A DNA stretch of 64,000 nt from Lascolabacillus massiliensis (GCF_001282625.1 NZ_CTEJ01000001.1:930001-994000), one strand, 5' to 3'. Positions 47,455-56,814 are shown, numbered from the stretch's first letter. Made by a program: numbers and translations. The notes: generated by a model not told the origin, from the letters alone.

Positions 47455-49407
47455 ATGAATAAGAATATACAAATATTAATTGCAATCATTGCTTCGATGT
47501 TCTTGATTACAACAGCTTGTAATCGTGATGAGGCAGAAGAATTTCCTATTGCAGATAAAGATAGTTTTTCTATCAATATCTCTTTTGGAAAGCTATCAAC
47601 AAGAGCATTATCAACAGAAGATGGTGATGAAGACGGAGCATTTAATGAAAACAAAATAAACTCCCTGGATATATTCTTTTATGAAGGATCAACACTCAAA
47701 TGGAAAGTTAATAGTTTGACTTATGATGAGGCTTCAAAAAAGGCCACAATTCCTATATCAGCTGATAAAAGATCCCTTTTTGTTGATAACTCCAAATCAT
47801 ATGATATTTATGTAGTGGCAAATAATACTGCAGATCTGTCAACTATAACCGAAGGTGCTGATAATTTACAGACATTGAAAGATATAGTATTCCAGACAAC
47901 AAGTTTTACAACTACCGGAGGATCTACGCCACAATCATCGTTTGTTATGGATGGTATGATCTCTAAAGTGGTGAATATCAATAGTCCTGATTTGGGTACA
48001 GTAAATCTGAAACGTGCTGCAGCCAAAATAAGACTCAATCTTGTTGAAGTTGATATACCAGGTTATACACTTGATGGAAATGCAAGTGCCCGACTTGTTC
48101 ATTTTACAGATAAATCATCTTTAATGGATGAGGGTACTCCTTTCACACCAGGTAGTTCAGATTGGAAAGAAACCGGTTACTATGAGCTTTCCAGAGAACT
48201 GAATAACAAAAATACTACTGTTACTCCTTTTTATGCTTATGAAAATGATTGGAGTAGCAATGGCTCTCGTGAAACATACTTCGAACTATTTATCCCTTTA
48301 AAGGAAGATGCAACTGAACTAACAAAAACATACAAATACCGAGTGCCAATATCACCCAAAGACTTAACAGGCGACGATGCTCAATACATGAAAAAGATTC
48401 AGCGTAATTTTCTTTATGATGTTTCAGTAACAGTAAAAATATTAGGAAGTATTGAAGAATTGCCAGTTGAAGTTGAAGGTAATTATATTATAAAAGATTG
48501 GGGTACACAAGAAATATTGGTAGATATTAAAGGTTCTCACTATCTGGTTGTTTCAGAAAGAGTCGTTACTATGCCAAATAGAAACAGCTATATAGTTACT
48601 TTCAACTCATCAATTCCTAATGTAACATTGGTGCCAAACAGTTTAAAGGCTTCTTATACGTATGTTAATGCAAGTACAGGTCAGCCTGTAACTCAATTTA
48701 TTACATCAGGACCTCAAATGCCTTCTGTAACAGTACAACCCAATGTGGCAGCTGGTAATATCACAATAACCAGTGCAATACCAATAAACTTCATTCCAAA
48801 AGACATTGAATTTCAGATTACGAACGGTCCATTGACGGAGACAGTTACTGTTAGACAATTACCTGCAACTTACTTTACTGTAACAAAAGGTGTTCAGTCA
48901 TATATGGTAGATAGAGACTGGTTGGGACGAGATGTTTGGGGGATTCGCTATGAATTACCTAGTAATTTGAATAACCCATATATGTATGCAATCACCACAT
49001 TAGCACCAGCAGGTGATTTAATATGGGGATTTCCACCTACTGATAGCCAAGGTCAAACAGTAAATAGTGAAGAAGTAGCTAATATGATTTCTCCGCGATT
49101 TGAAATGGCTTCACAATTTGGTGCAAGTTTACCTAAGAGTTATTTACTTGCTCAGGAACAATGCAGAAGATATACAGAAACAGCAGAAGATGGTACTGAA
49201 AAATCAGGCTGGAGATTACCTACACAGGCTGAAATAAAATTCATAGATGAATTGCAAAATAATCCTAATAATAGCCTGGGTCTTGTAATGACTGCTAAAT
49301 GGTATTGGGATGCCTATAGTTCCAACGGAGCCTATCAAATGATTGGAGGTAGCGATGGTAGCTCAACTTCAGCTTATGTACGTTGCATTAGAGACATAAA
49401 AAATTAA
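47455..49407 (+). CDS. Large fimbrial accessory/tip lipoprotein with C-terminal lectin-like domain
   Basis: A 650-residue lipoprotein (TTACNR, Cys22) with the candidate processing site KLSTRALST (Arg50). The N-terminal fimbrillin-like half (INSLDIFFYEG, SYDIYVVANNTADL, VNLKRAAAKIRLNLVEVDI) is followed by VIIKDWG-type sequence and an Ig-like stretch. The last 150 residues (ESAEDGTEKSGWRLPTQAEI region, then YWDAYSS, GGSDGSSTSAYVRCIRD) resemble the Fib_succ_major/DUF1566-type domain with a GWRLPT core. That C-terminal domain suggests an adhesin at the fimbrial tip (inference). Confidence 0.75.
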   Translation: MNKNIQILIAIIASMFLITTACNRDEAEEFPIADKDSFSINISFGKLSTRALSTEDGDEDGAFNENKINSLDIFFYEGSTLKWKVNSLTYDEASKKATIPISADKRSLFVDNSKSYDIYVVANNTADLSTITEGADNLQTLKDIVFQTTSFTTTGGSTPQSSFVMDGMISKVVNINSPDLGTVNLKRAAAKIRLNLVEVDIPGYTLDGNASARLVHFTDKSSLMDEGTPFTPGSSDWKETGYYELSRELNNKNTTVTPFYAYENDWSSNGSRETYFELFIPLKEDATELTKTYKYRVPISPKDLTGDDAQYMKKIQRNFLYDVSVTVKILGSIEELPVEVEGNYIIKDWGTQEILVDIKGSHYLVVSERVVTMPNRNSYIVTFNSSIPNVTLVPNSLKASYTYVNASTGQPVTQFITSGPQMPSVTVQPNVAAGNITITSAIPINFIPKDIEFQITNGPLTETVTVRQLPATYFTVTKGVQSYMVDRDWLGRDVWGIRYELPSNLNNPYMYAITTLAPAGDLIWGFPPTDSQGQTVNSEEVANMISPRFEMASQFGASLPKSYLLAQEQCRRYTETAEDGTEKSGWRLPTQAEIKFIDELQNNPNNSLGLVMTAKWYWDAYSSNGAYQMIGGSDGSSTSAYVRCIRDIKN

Positions 49408-49428
49408 CAGTGTAAAAACAATAAAGCT

Positions 49429-51591
49429 ATGAGTAAAATTATAAAAGCCATATCATTAATTTGCTTGATTATCATTGCAGGCTGCTCGCAGGATGTAATT
49501 ATAACTCCTGATCAACAGATACAGGAGGGCGAGGAGATAGCTGTGAGTTTTAACACTATAATTCCGGAATTCAAAACTGTTGTCACTCGTGCTAATGGTG
49601 GTGTAAATGATATGTATGTGCTTGTTTTCGATGAAAATGGGAACTACATTGCAAGAAGACAGGCCACGTTGAGTAATCAAACAGAAACAGGTGGAACTTT
49701 TATAGTACAACTTCCATCAAGTAGCAATAGTAGAATTGTTCACTTCATATCAAATTACGATTGGAGTGGATTTAACGATATTGCAGGGTTGAATGAAGCA
49801 ACTGTTGTTGCATTACTTAGTACTTCTAACACCACATTCTGGTCCAGAGTAGAACTTGAGAATGGTATTTCTTCAACTAGCTTCAGTGGCTTAACAGTGA
49901 GCCTGCTACGCAATCAGGCAAAGATAAGTGTAGTAAATGAAGCTGATGAGTTAACATTTAATGGATTTACAATTCACAATAAACCATCAAAAGGTTCCGT
50001 GGCTCAGTATAGTTCAACTACCGGTTTTGAAGAAGGTGTGATAACTGAACCTTTGGATATGACCTTAATTCCTGCACAATCATCAGATATTTCAACAGAT
50101 GAAAAGTATCTATTCGAGCGTAAAAATGCTTATGCTACTGATATAACCACTGTAATTGTAAGAGGAAACTATAATGGACAGCAATACTACTATAAAATCG
50201 ACTTAATAGATTTAGAAAAGAATAGGTATGATATTGAGCGTAATTATCACTATATAGTAAAAATTAAGACCGTAACCAGAGCTGGATATACATCGTTTAA
50301 TGATGCTCTCGAAGGTGCTTCACACAATAATACAGCACTTGACCCAATTATTGAAAAGTACCCAATCATATCAGATGGGATTAGTAAGCTCGAGGTTGAA
50401 AAAACATTGGTAATTCTTACTAAACCCAATCAACAATTCAGTGTATGGGCTAAGTATTTTCCTGAAATTAGTAATACTACATTTAATAACAGTGGAGTAT
50501 CGGTTACATTGCAATCTGGTAATACTTCAATAGTAGGAGGTTCACTTAATTTTAATCCCACAACTGGAAATATTACTGCAACAGGATTGAGTCAGATACC
50601 TGAGGAACCCGGTAATGCACGTATTGTAGTGACTAAAGGAGATCTTGCAAGAACAATTAGAGTTGTTTTACGAAATCCATTCTCTTTTGACCCTATTACA
50701 ATTAATGATCAGAATCCAGGATTAGTTCCTGATGGTCAGAGCATGGGAGTGGCCCTAAAATTTAATATTCCTGAAGATTTTCCAGACGACTTATTTCCAT
50801 TACCTATAAGAATTTACACGAATGGACTATATCCTGCATCAACCGGATTGGAGATGGTGGTTGAAGGTAGTCAGATTCACTACATATATAGAGCAACACA
50901 GAGAGGAATACAGACAATTAATTTCAAAACTAATAAGTCTGGTAATGCAGAAACAGTTGCTATTAAAGCCGATTATTTTGCTGATGGATCTATAGCATAT
51001 AACTCATTTGTTGCTTTTAGAGGAAATATCAGCTATGGTAACAATGTTAATGTACCAAACAATGCAACTGTATCAGCAAGCATCGGATCATTAACAATTC
51101 CTTCTACTGGCACATATAGTTATGCTCCACCGTCCAGTTATAATCTCAATACATCGGTAAACCTAGAATATGAAAATCAAGTTGCTTGGAACACTAATAG
51201 TAATATCAGACAATCATTTCATGAATATTATAGAACAACAACAACAATTGGACACATGTATGATAATGGTGATCTGAATTTAGTAATAGATAGATTCATT
51301 GTCACCGGAAGAATACGATACACTACAAGTACAAATAATAATTATAATAATCTTCAAAATGTTCCAAATTATGCTACACTTACAGTTACAGGAACGGCTG
51401 GCGCTACTGGAGTAATGATAGACACTCAATGTTATCAGCTAAATATCCCTGGAACAGCAGCAGATAGTGCAACCATTATAGTGACATATAGGACCAATAA
51501 TACTGATTATTACGTAAATACTACTGTAGGTGCATTACGAAGCAATCAATATATGCAATTAAGAAGTAATGGTGGTAGGGTACAGAACTAA
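49429..51591 (+). CDS. DUF4906-like fimbrial tip/accessory lipoprotein
   Basis: A 720-residue lipoprotein (IIIAGCS, Cys19), the largest of the operon, with the candidate processing site VVTRANGG (Arg54). First-domain patterns are DMYVLVFDENGNY and RIVHFISNYDWS, with the VSLLRNQAKISVVNE segment shared with the other subunits. The C-terminal half is Asn/Thr/Tyr-rich and strand-dense (GDLNLVIDRFIVTGRIRYTT), typical of surface adhesins. It most resembles DUF4906-containing fimbrial proteins. It is the last structural gene and a candidate tip adhesin. Confidence 0.73.
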   Translation: MSKIIKAISLICLIIIAGCSQDVIITPDQQIQEGEEIAVSFNTIIPEFKTVVTRANGGVNDMYVLVFDENGNYIARRQATLSNQTETGGTFIVQLPSSSNSRIVHFISNYDWSGFNDIAGLNEATVVALLSTSNTTFWSRVELENGISSTSFSGLTVSLLRNQAKISVVNEADELTFNGFTIHNKPSKGSVAQYSSTTGFEEGVITEPLDMTLIPAQSSDISTDEKYLFERKNAYATDITTVIVRGNYNGQQYYYKIDLIDLEKNRYDIERNYHYIVKIKTVTRAGYTSFNDALEGASHNNTALDPIIEKYPIISDGISKLEVEKTLVILTKPNQQFSVWAKYFPEISNTTFNNSGVSVTLQSGNTSIVGGSLNFNPTTGNITATGLSQIPEEPGNARIVVTKGDLARTIRVVLRNPFSFDPITINDQNPGLVPDGQSMGVALKFNIPEDFPDDLFPLPIRIYTNGLYPASTGLEMVVEGSQIHYIYRATQRGIQTINFKTNKSGNAETVAIKADYFADGSIAYNSFVAFRGNISYGNNVNVPNNATVSASIGSLTIPSTGTYSYAPPSSYNLNTSVNLEYENQVAWNTNSNIRQSFHEYYRTTTTIGHMYDNGDLNLVIDRFIVTGRIRYTTSTNNNYNNLQNVPNYATLTVTGTAGATGVMIDTQCYQLNIPGTAADSATIIVTYRTNNTDYYVNTTVGALRSNQYMQLRSNGGRVQN

Positions 51592-51648
51592 ACTAAAAAA
51601 TAAATAACTACTAAAAACATTATAATCAAGTCCGGAAATAAATATGAT

Positions 51649-51696
51649 ATGAAGGATAAAAAAGAAGAGGTGAAAAAATATGAAAGAAACAACTAA
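51649..51696 (+). CDS. Possible 15-residue leader peptide overlapping the AraC-type gene start
   Basis: ATG 51649 encodes MKDKKEEVKKYERNN and stops 17 bases inside the AraC-type gene in another frame. It may couple or tune translation of that gene. It is short and could be chance. Confidence 0.25.
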   Translation: MKDKKEEVKKYERNN

Positions 51697-52129
51697 GGCA
51701 TCATCGGTTTATGCAAATATTTCGTCTTGTACACTTAGTTTTGTGGATGGTAAGAAGGTGAACATTTCGGGAGGTGGAAAAAAGAGCCTTATAGTAAGTG
51801 TTTTACTAAACGAGTCTGACTTCATTTCACTAAATGAAGCTGTAATGAAACACTATAAGAGTGCTGAAACATTACCGGAGTTTGCCAAATTATGTGGGTA
51901 CTCTTGTGCAAAAACATTTTCAAGACATTTTATCAAACACTTTAACGAGACTCCCAAGCAATGGGTTTTAAACATGAAGCAGGAGGAAATGATAATGTTG
52001 CTTAAAGAGACTACTTACTCTTATGAACGTATCAGTTCTATGTTAAGGTTTAAAAACCTGTCACACTTTAATAACTTCTGCAAGAAAAGAACCGGTTTAA
52101 CGCCTAAGGAAATAAGAGGTTCGGTTTGA
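51680..52129 (+). CDS. Small AraC-type HTH regulator at end of fimbrial operon
   Basis: A 149-residue protein with only a short N-terminal stretch (1-55) before a C-terminal AraC/XylS double helix-turn-helix. The first unit is ETLPEFAKLCGYSCAKTFSRHFIKHFNETPKQWV and the second TTYSYERISSMLRFKNLSHFNNFCKKRTGLTPKEIR. There is no sugar-binding cupin or receiver domain. It lies 88 bases after the last adhesin gene and before a strong terminator, so it is probably cotranscribed. Feedback control of the operon is a natural inference. Confidence 0.83.
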   Translation: MKETTKASSVYANISSCTLSFVDGKKVNISGGGKKSLIVSVLLNESDFISLNEAVMKHYKSAETLPEFAKLCGYSCAKTFSRHFIKHFNETPKQWVLNMKQEEMIMLLKETTYSYERISSMLRFKNLSHFNNFCKKRTGLTPKEIRGSV

Positions 52130-52169
52130 ATCTCTTAAAATGTCTCACAAGTAGTGAGGCAGTGACGTG

Positions 52170-52205
52170 GGAAAGTGGATCGTGCTGATTCACTTTCCTT
52201 TTTGT
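52170..52205 (+). terminator. Intrinsic terminator of the fimbrial operon
   Basis: GGAAAGTGGATC pairs with GATTCACTTTCC (one G-U pair; core arms 52170-52177 and 52191-52198), followed by a T run (52199-52203). Confidence 0.85.
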
Positions 52206-52215
52206 ATATATAAAT

Positions 52216-52247
52216 AAAAAAAGTGGACCAATTTGGCCCACTTTTTT
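52216..52247. terminator. Bidirectional terminator between AraC-type and OmpA/TPR genes
   Basis: AAAAAAAGTGG with inner CCAA (52216-52231) mirrors TTGG and CCACTTTTTT (52233-52247). The ends are A-rich on the left and T-rich on the right, so it works on both strands; on the minus strand it follows the OmpA/TPR stop by about 20 bases. Confidence 0.8.
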
Positions 52248-52265
52248 ATTAGATATCTTATCCTG

Positions 52266-53969
52266 TTATTTTAGCAATGACATAAATTCATTGTTTGTAC
52301 GATATTTAGCAAATTCAAGATCATTAAGAGCTTGTGCAACCATTGTTCTGTCGCGACCGATAGCAGTGCGCAGGTTAGAAACAACATCATTAAAGTTGTT
52401 TGTTCTTGAAGCAATTACTGCTAACAGATATGCTGTAGTTGCATCAGGTTTTTCTACTGACTCTAATGTTTGTTTAGCTTTGTTGTAATCTGATACTAAA
52501 AGCTGAGCTAAAGCAGCATTGTTTGTTTTATTGTTACCGTAAGCGCTAACTGACTGGTTGTAGTTGCCCTGTAAAAGATTTAAAAGACCCATTGCTTCGT
52601 CAAGAGATGCAGCACCAGCAGATCTTCCAAGTAGTTCATTAGCTGTACTTAAATCATTTTTCAAGATTGCTAAAAGAGCTTTGTTCATGTTTACTTCAGG
52701 TGCGTTTGGATTTACTTGTGCTGCACGGTTAAATGCCTGTTCAGCTTTTGCATAATCGCCCTGTTTGAAATACATTGTACCAATGTTGTTCCAACCTCTG
52801 TAGTCATTTGTAAAGTTGGCAGTTACGTATTGATAAACAGCTTCTTTAACGCTCTCTTCATCTGTAAGTGTTGAAGCATAAAGCAGTTCATCAACTGATA
52901 GTTCTTTAGGATTGTTTTTCCAGGCAGTCATGATTTCTTCGTCAGACTTACCAATAATTTCGATGTTTGCAATGATACGTGAACGACGTAATTGTGGAAG
53001 AATAGTTTCTGCAAGATCCTCAAATACATAAGAGATATTCTTGATTTCTCTTTCACGTGTCTCAGAATCTGGATACATTTCTAATACACGAAGGATAAGT
53101 TGTTTATCCTGAAGGTTTGAAGATTCAACCAATTGACGGAAACCCTCCCAGTCTTCAGCTGTATAATGTGCAAACACTTCAGTATCGATATTACGTCTTT
53201 TCAGTTCTGATTCCAGATAGTTTGAAGTGTTCTTTTCACGCTGTGCTGCAAGACGCTCATTTAGAGATAAGCCTCCATCAGGAGAAGCATAAGCTGAAAC
53301 TTCTACATTAACGTTCTGTTTTGGATCATTAAAAGCTTCTTCAACACGTTTTTTCCAAGCAGCCAGATCGCTTTTATTTAGTTCAGACTGACGAAGATTT
53401 GCCTGTTCAATAAGGAACATGATATTTGCTTCCTGAGCTTCCTGTATAATTCTTTGGAATCCGTCAGGTGCAACAGAAGGAGTTGTATTTGTAACACTTG
53501 CAAGTGCTGAAGTTGCTATTACACCGTCAGCTACCTTAAGGTCAGGTAGTGCAGAGCGTTTGTTTTTAATTCTTCCGTCAAATCTTAGATACAGTTCTGA
53601 AGAACGCATTGCATCTTCAAAAGGAAATGTGGAATTCATTGTAAAATTACCACCTCTGCTCTGACTGATTGTTACTCTGTTGCCTGAAATATTGTCTCCC
53701 TGGAAGCTGTAAGGTGTACCTACAATTTCCTGGTTGTTGCCATATTTAAGAACCGGAGTAATTGTAACAATCGCATTCTTGTTAAACCATTTTTCGGGGA
53801 AAGTTCCGCTAATGGTTACAGGAATTTGATTTCCTACAGTTTCTAGTGGGGTAGGAGTTACATTGAAATTGTTCTGTGATAGCGGCTTTAATTTGCTGCT
53901 GCACGAAGTAGCAAGAATTGCTACACTAATCACCACAAATAGTGATAAAAAACGAGAGATCTTTTTCAT
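52266..53969 (-). CDS. OmpA-like/TPR lipoprotein, paralogue of the fimbrial DUF3868 protein
   Basis: With the start at MKKISRFLS the protein has 567 residues; an open frame eight codons longer does not fit a signal peptide. Lipobox ILATSC (Cys23). A beta-rich N-terminal domain (40-170) is followed by an OmpA-like part with VSAYASPDGGLSLNERLAAQREKN and YTAEDWEGFRQLVESS. TPR units (WNNIGTMYFKQGDYAKAEQAFNRAAQVNP) continue to the C-terminus. The ASPDGG and EDWEGF segments match ASPEGS and EDWNGL in the DUF3868 protein of the fimbrial operon, so the two are paralogues. It is widespread in Bacteroidales and probably peptidoglycan-associated. Confidence 0.8.
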   Translation of the reverse strand: MKKISRFLSLFVVISVAILATSCSSKLKPLSQNNFNVTPTPLETVGNQIPVTISGTFPEKWFNKNAIVTITPVLKYGNNQEIVGTPYSFQGDNISGNRVTISQSRGGNFTMNSTFPFEDAMRSSELYLRFDGRIKNKRSALPDLKVADGVIATSALASVTNTTPSVAPDGFQRIIQEAQEANIMFLIEQANLRQSELNKSDLAAWKKRVEEAFNDPKQNVNVEVSAYASPDGGLSLNERLAAQREKNTSNYLESELKRRNIDTEVFAHYTAEDWEGFRQLVESSNLQDKQLILRVLEMYPDSETREREIKNISYVFEDLAETILPQLRRSRIIANIEIIGKSDEEIMTAWKNNPKELSVDELLYASTLTDEESVKEAVYQYVTANFTNDYRGWNNIGTMYFKQGDYAKAEQAFNRAAQVNPNAPEVNMNKALLAILKNDLSTANELLGRSAGAASLDEAMGLLNLLQGNYNQSVSAYGNNKTNNAALAQLLVSDYNKAKQTLESVEKPDATTAYLLAVIASRTNNFNDVVSNLRTAIGRDRTMVAQALNDLEFAKYRTNNEFMSLLK

Positions 53970-54043
53970 GTTGAGAAAATTATAATTATTCAATAAATTA
54001 ATACGCTAAAAAGAAGGTTGTTTCATTGATTTATACAGATAGA

Positions 54044-54074
54044 CAAATTTACCTTTTTTAGTCTGATTTACAAA
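54044..54074 (-). promoter_or_regulatory. Predicted promoter of the OmpA/TPR lipoprotein
   Basis: Minus-strand TTTG (54074-54071), exactly 19 bases, then TAAATTTG (54051-54044), both elements at consensus. The leader is about 70 bases. Confidence 0.65.
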
Positions 54075-54134
54075 AAAACAATCTTATGATATTTACTATT
54101 TTCAATTAAATATATAAGCTTTATAATATTAAAT

Positions 54135-54166
54135 GATAGATAATTCATACTGCAGAATTACCTATC
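54135..54166 (-). terminator. Possible terminator of the pdxB-containing operon
   Basis: GATAGATAATTC (54135-54146) pairs with GAATTACCTATC (54155-54166), with one mismatch or wobble, about 47 bases past the pdxB stop. No clean U run follows, so confidence is low. Confidence 0.35.
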
Positions 54167-54212
54167 AATAATAGTTAGTTTTAAAATATAAATTTAGAGA
54201 AATAATTACTGT

Positions 54213-55331
54213 CTAAATTATATTGAACCCTAAATCTTTGAGTGTTTGATGAACTGAATTATGAGAATTAATAACAGTAAATGCATGATATTCTCTTCGG
54301 AGTGGATAATTCGACCTGAACCAATAGAATTTCTCCTGGGATGTTTTTAAAAGTTCAGTTTCGCGCATGGGATTATAACTGTGCCAAACAGCATGTGCCA
54401 ACTGATCTTCAGGTGCTATTCCTTTTAGATCAATTACCGGTTCTTTAGGTTCCGGAATAGGTTGATAAACTGGCGTTATATCTAAACCGAAGTGATCTTT
54501 TAAATTATCAATACTCATTTTTGTTGCTGTCCATTTACCATCAGCTGAGTAGCCTGCTATATGCGGTGTTGCAATTTCAGCCATACTTAATAATTCAGCA
54601 TCAATCTCAGGCTCATTCTCCCAGCAATCAAGCACAACACCGCTTATATTACCATTGTTCAGAGCTTTTTTCAATGATTGATTACTTGTAACAGCTCCAC
54701 GAGCAGCATTTATGATAAAAGGTTTACGCTCAAGAAAATTTAAAAAAGAGTTGTCGACCAGATGGAATGTTTTATGTTCACCTACTTTAGTCAATGGGGT
54801 ATGAAAAGTGATTATATCTGCTTCCAGCTGAATAGTTCTGATATTAACAAATTCTGTTTCGCTATTACTGCCCTCAGCTTTTTCTCTTGGAGGGTCATTA
54901 AGCAGAACATTCATTCCTAATTTTCGGCATGCAACTGCAACTTTGCTACCAACATTACCAACCCCAACAATGCCTATAGTTTTTTCCTTGAGATTGAAAT
55001 TATATTTCCTGGCTAAAAACAGTAATGATGCTGTTATATATTGCTCCACTGACGAAGCGTTGCACCCTGGTGCTGTACGCCATGCTATGCCATGTGAATC
55101 GCAATATTCAGTATCTATATGATCATAACCTATTGTAGCCGAACAAATAAGCTTTACACTGCTTCCATGCAGGATATCATAACCGAAGTGAGTAACAGTT
55201 CTCACTATCAAGGCATCCTTCAACTTGATAGCATCACGGGTAAATTGATTTCCCGGGAGGTATTCAACTTCACCAAATTGTTCTGCCACTCCCTTTAGAA
55301 ATGGTATATGTGAATCAGCTAATATTTTCAT
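54213..55331 (-). CDS. pdxB: Erythronate-4-phosphate dehydrogenase (vitamin B6 synthesis)
   Basis: A 372-residue D-isomer 2-hydroxyacid dehydrogenase family enzyme that oxidises 4-phosphoerythronate in pyridoxal phosphate synthesis. The NAD motif TIGIVGVGNVGSKVA is near 118-132, and KPFIINAARGAVTSNQSL and VVLDCWENEPEI follow, with the catalytic His in IATPHIAGYSADGK. The extra C-terminal dimerisation domain and overall length fit PdxB rather than SerA or glycerate dehydrogenases. It overlaps the upstream NfnB-like gene by four bases (ATGA), implying translational coupling. Confidence 0.9.
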   Translation of the reverse strand: MKILADSHIPFLKGVAEQFGEVEYLPGNQFTRDAIKLKDALIVRTVTHFGYDILHGSSVKLICSATIGYDHIDTEYCDSHGIAWRTAPGCNASSVEQYITASLLFLARKYNFNLKEKTIGIVGVGNVGSKVAVACRKLGMNVLLNDPPREKAEGSNSETEFVNIRTIQLEADIITFHTPLTKVGEHKTFHLVDNSFLNFLERKPFIINAARGAVTSNQSLKKALNNGNISGVVLDCWENEPEIDAELLSMAEIATPHIAGYSADGKWTATKMSIDNLKDHFGLDITPVYQPIPEPKEPVIDLKGIAPEDQLAHAVWHSYNPMRETELLKTSQEKFYWFRSNYPLRREYHAFTVINSHNSVHQTLKDLGFNII

Positions 55332-56791
55332 TTACTCAAATGTTCATGCATCGATTTTGCAGCTCTTCTTCCATCACCCATTGCCAAGATAACCGTTGCA
55401 CCACCACGTACAATATCGCCACCTGCAAATATAAAATCATCGGCAGTCTGCATTGTATCATTATTAACTACAATAGTTCCCCATGAGGTTATCTCTAAGC
55501 CTGAGAATGATTGTGGAATAAGTGGGTTAGGGGATACACCCACACTAACAATTACTTCGTCAACCTCCATCCATTCAGTGGCTCCTTCAACCGGTACAGG
55601 GCGACGTCGTCCTGATTGATCAGGCTCACCTAGTTCCATTCTCTGAAGCAGCATCTTTTGCACGCGACCTCTTTCATCTCCTTCATATCTGAGTGGATTG
55701 TGTAATGTGTAAAACTCAATGCCTTCCTCCTTAGCATGTTTTATCTCTTCAATACGAGCAGGCATTTCAACTTCCGACCTGCGGTATACAATTACAGCCC
55801 TCTCAGCTCCCAGTCGGCGAGCAGTACGCACAGCATCCATTGCAGTATTTCCACCGCCTATAACAGCAACTTTCTTGCCTTTGTAAACGGGAGTGTCACT
55901 ATCAGGATCACCTGCATCCATAAGGTTCACTCTGGTTAGATATTCATTACAAGACATTATCCCTATAAGATTCTCTCCCGGAATATTCATAAAATTAGGC
56001 AAACCAGCACCACTTCCCACGAATATACCTTTGAAGCCGGCCTCTTTCAGATCTTCCTGAGAGATAGTTTTTCCTACAATACAATTGGTCTCAAATTTAA
56101 CACCCATTTTTTTCAGGCCATCAATCTCAACATCAACTATATCGTTTGGAAGTCTGAACTCCGGAATTCCATATCTTAAGACCCCACCAAGCTCATGAAG
56201 GGCTTCAAAAACAGTTACATCATAACCAAGTTTTACCATATCGCCTGCAAAAGCAAGTCCGGCTGGACCAGATCCAATTGCAGCAACCTTAATTCCATTT
56301 GAGGGGGCAATTTCAGGTATTGAAATATTGCCACTATTACGTTCGAAATCTGCAGCAAAACGTTCTAAATGACCAATTGCTACAGGTTCTTTCTTTAATT
56401 TTTGAGTGTAAAAGCAGCTGTTTTCACATTGACGTTCCTGTGGACAAACTCTTCCGCAAACTGCTGGTAAAGCACTTGTTTCCTTTAATGTTTTAGCAGC
56501 TTCCAGAAATTCACCTCGTTCTATGTTCTTTATAAATTTTGGTATATTTATCTCCACAGGGCAGCCCGAAATACATGTTGGATCAACACAATCCAGACAC
56601 CTGTGAGATTCTTTTACAGCCATCTCTTCAGTTAGTCCCAAGTTAACCTCATCATAATTATGACTCCTTATATCCGGGTCCACTTCAGGCATTACTACTC
56701 TTGGAATTGCAATTCGATCTTTATTTTTCATCGATTTACGCAACTCTTCACGCCATGCAACAGCCCGTTCTGCTTTTAAATACTCGCTCAT
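55328..56791 (-). CDS. nfnB: NfnB: NADPH-binding subunit of NADH-dependent ferredoxin:NADP+ oxidoreductase (GltD-like)
   Basis: A 487-residue iron-sulfur flavoprotein of the GltD family. The N-terminal Fe-S region (about 60-130) has CLDCVDPTCISGCPVEI and CGRVCPQERQCENSC. The FAD site is AAIGSGPAGLAFAGDM (about 170-185) and the NADPH site VAVIGGGNTAMDAVRTARRLG. It ends with the family FAD motif FIFAGGDIVRGGATVILAMGDG. Alone it could be read as glutamate synthase beta, but it directly follows an NfnA-like subunit (23-base gap) and no large glutamate synthase subunit is nearby, so the bifurcating transhydrogenase is favoured. Confidence 0.88.
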   Translation of the reverse strand: MSEYLKAERAVAWREELRKSMKNKDRIAIPRVVMPEVDPDIRSHNYDEVNLGLTEEMAVKESHRCLDCVDPTCISGCPVEINIPKFIKNIERGEFLEAAKTLKETSALPAVCGRVCPQERQCENSCFYTQKLKKEPVAIGHLERFAADFERNSGNISIPEIAPSNGIKVAAIGSGPAGLAFAGDMVKLGYDVTVFEALHELGGVLRYGIPEFRLPNDIVDVEIDGLKKMGVKFETNCIVGKTISQEDLKEAGFKGIFVGSGAGLPNFMNIPGENLIGIMSCNEYLTRVNLMDAGDPDSDTPVYKGKKVAVIGGGNTAMDAVRTARRLGAERAVIVYRRSEVEMPARIEEIKHAKEEGIEFYTLHNPLRYEGDERGRVQKMLLQRMELGEPDQSGRRRPVPVEGATEWMEVDEVIVSVGVSPNPLIPQSFSGLEITSWGTIVVNNDTMQTADDFIFAGGDIVRGGATVILAMGDGRRAAKSMHEHLSK

Positions 56792-56814
56792 ATATTGATA
56801 GATAGTTTGTTTTA

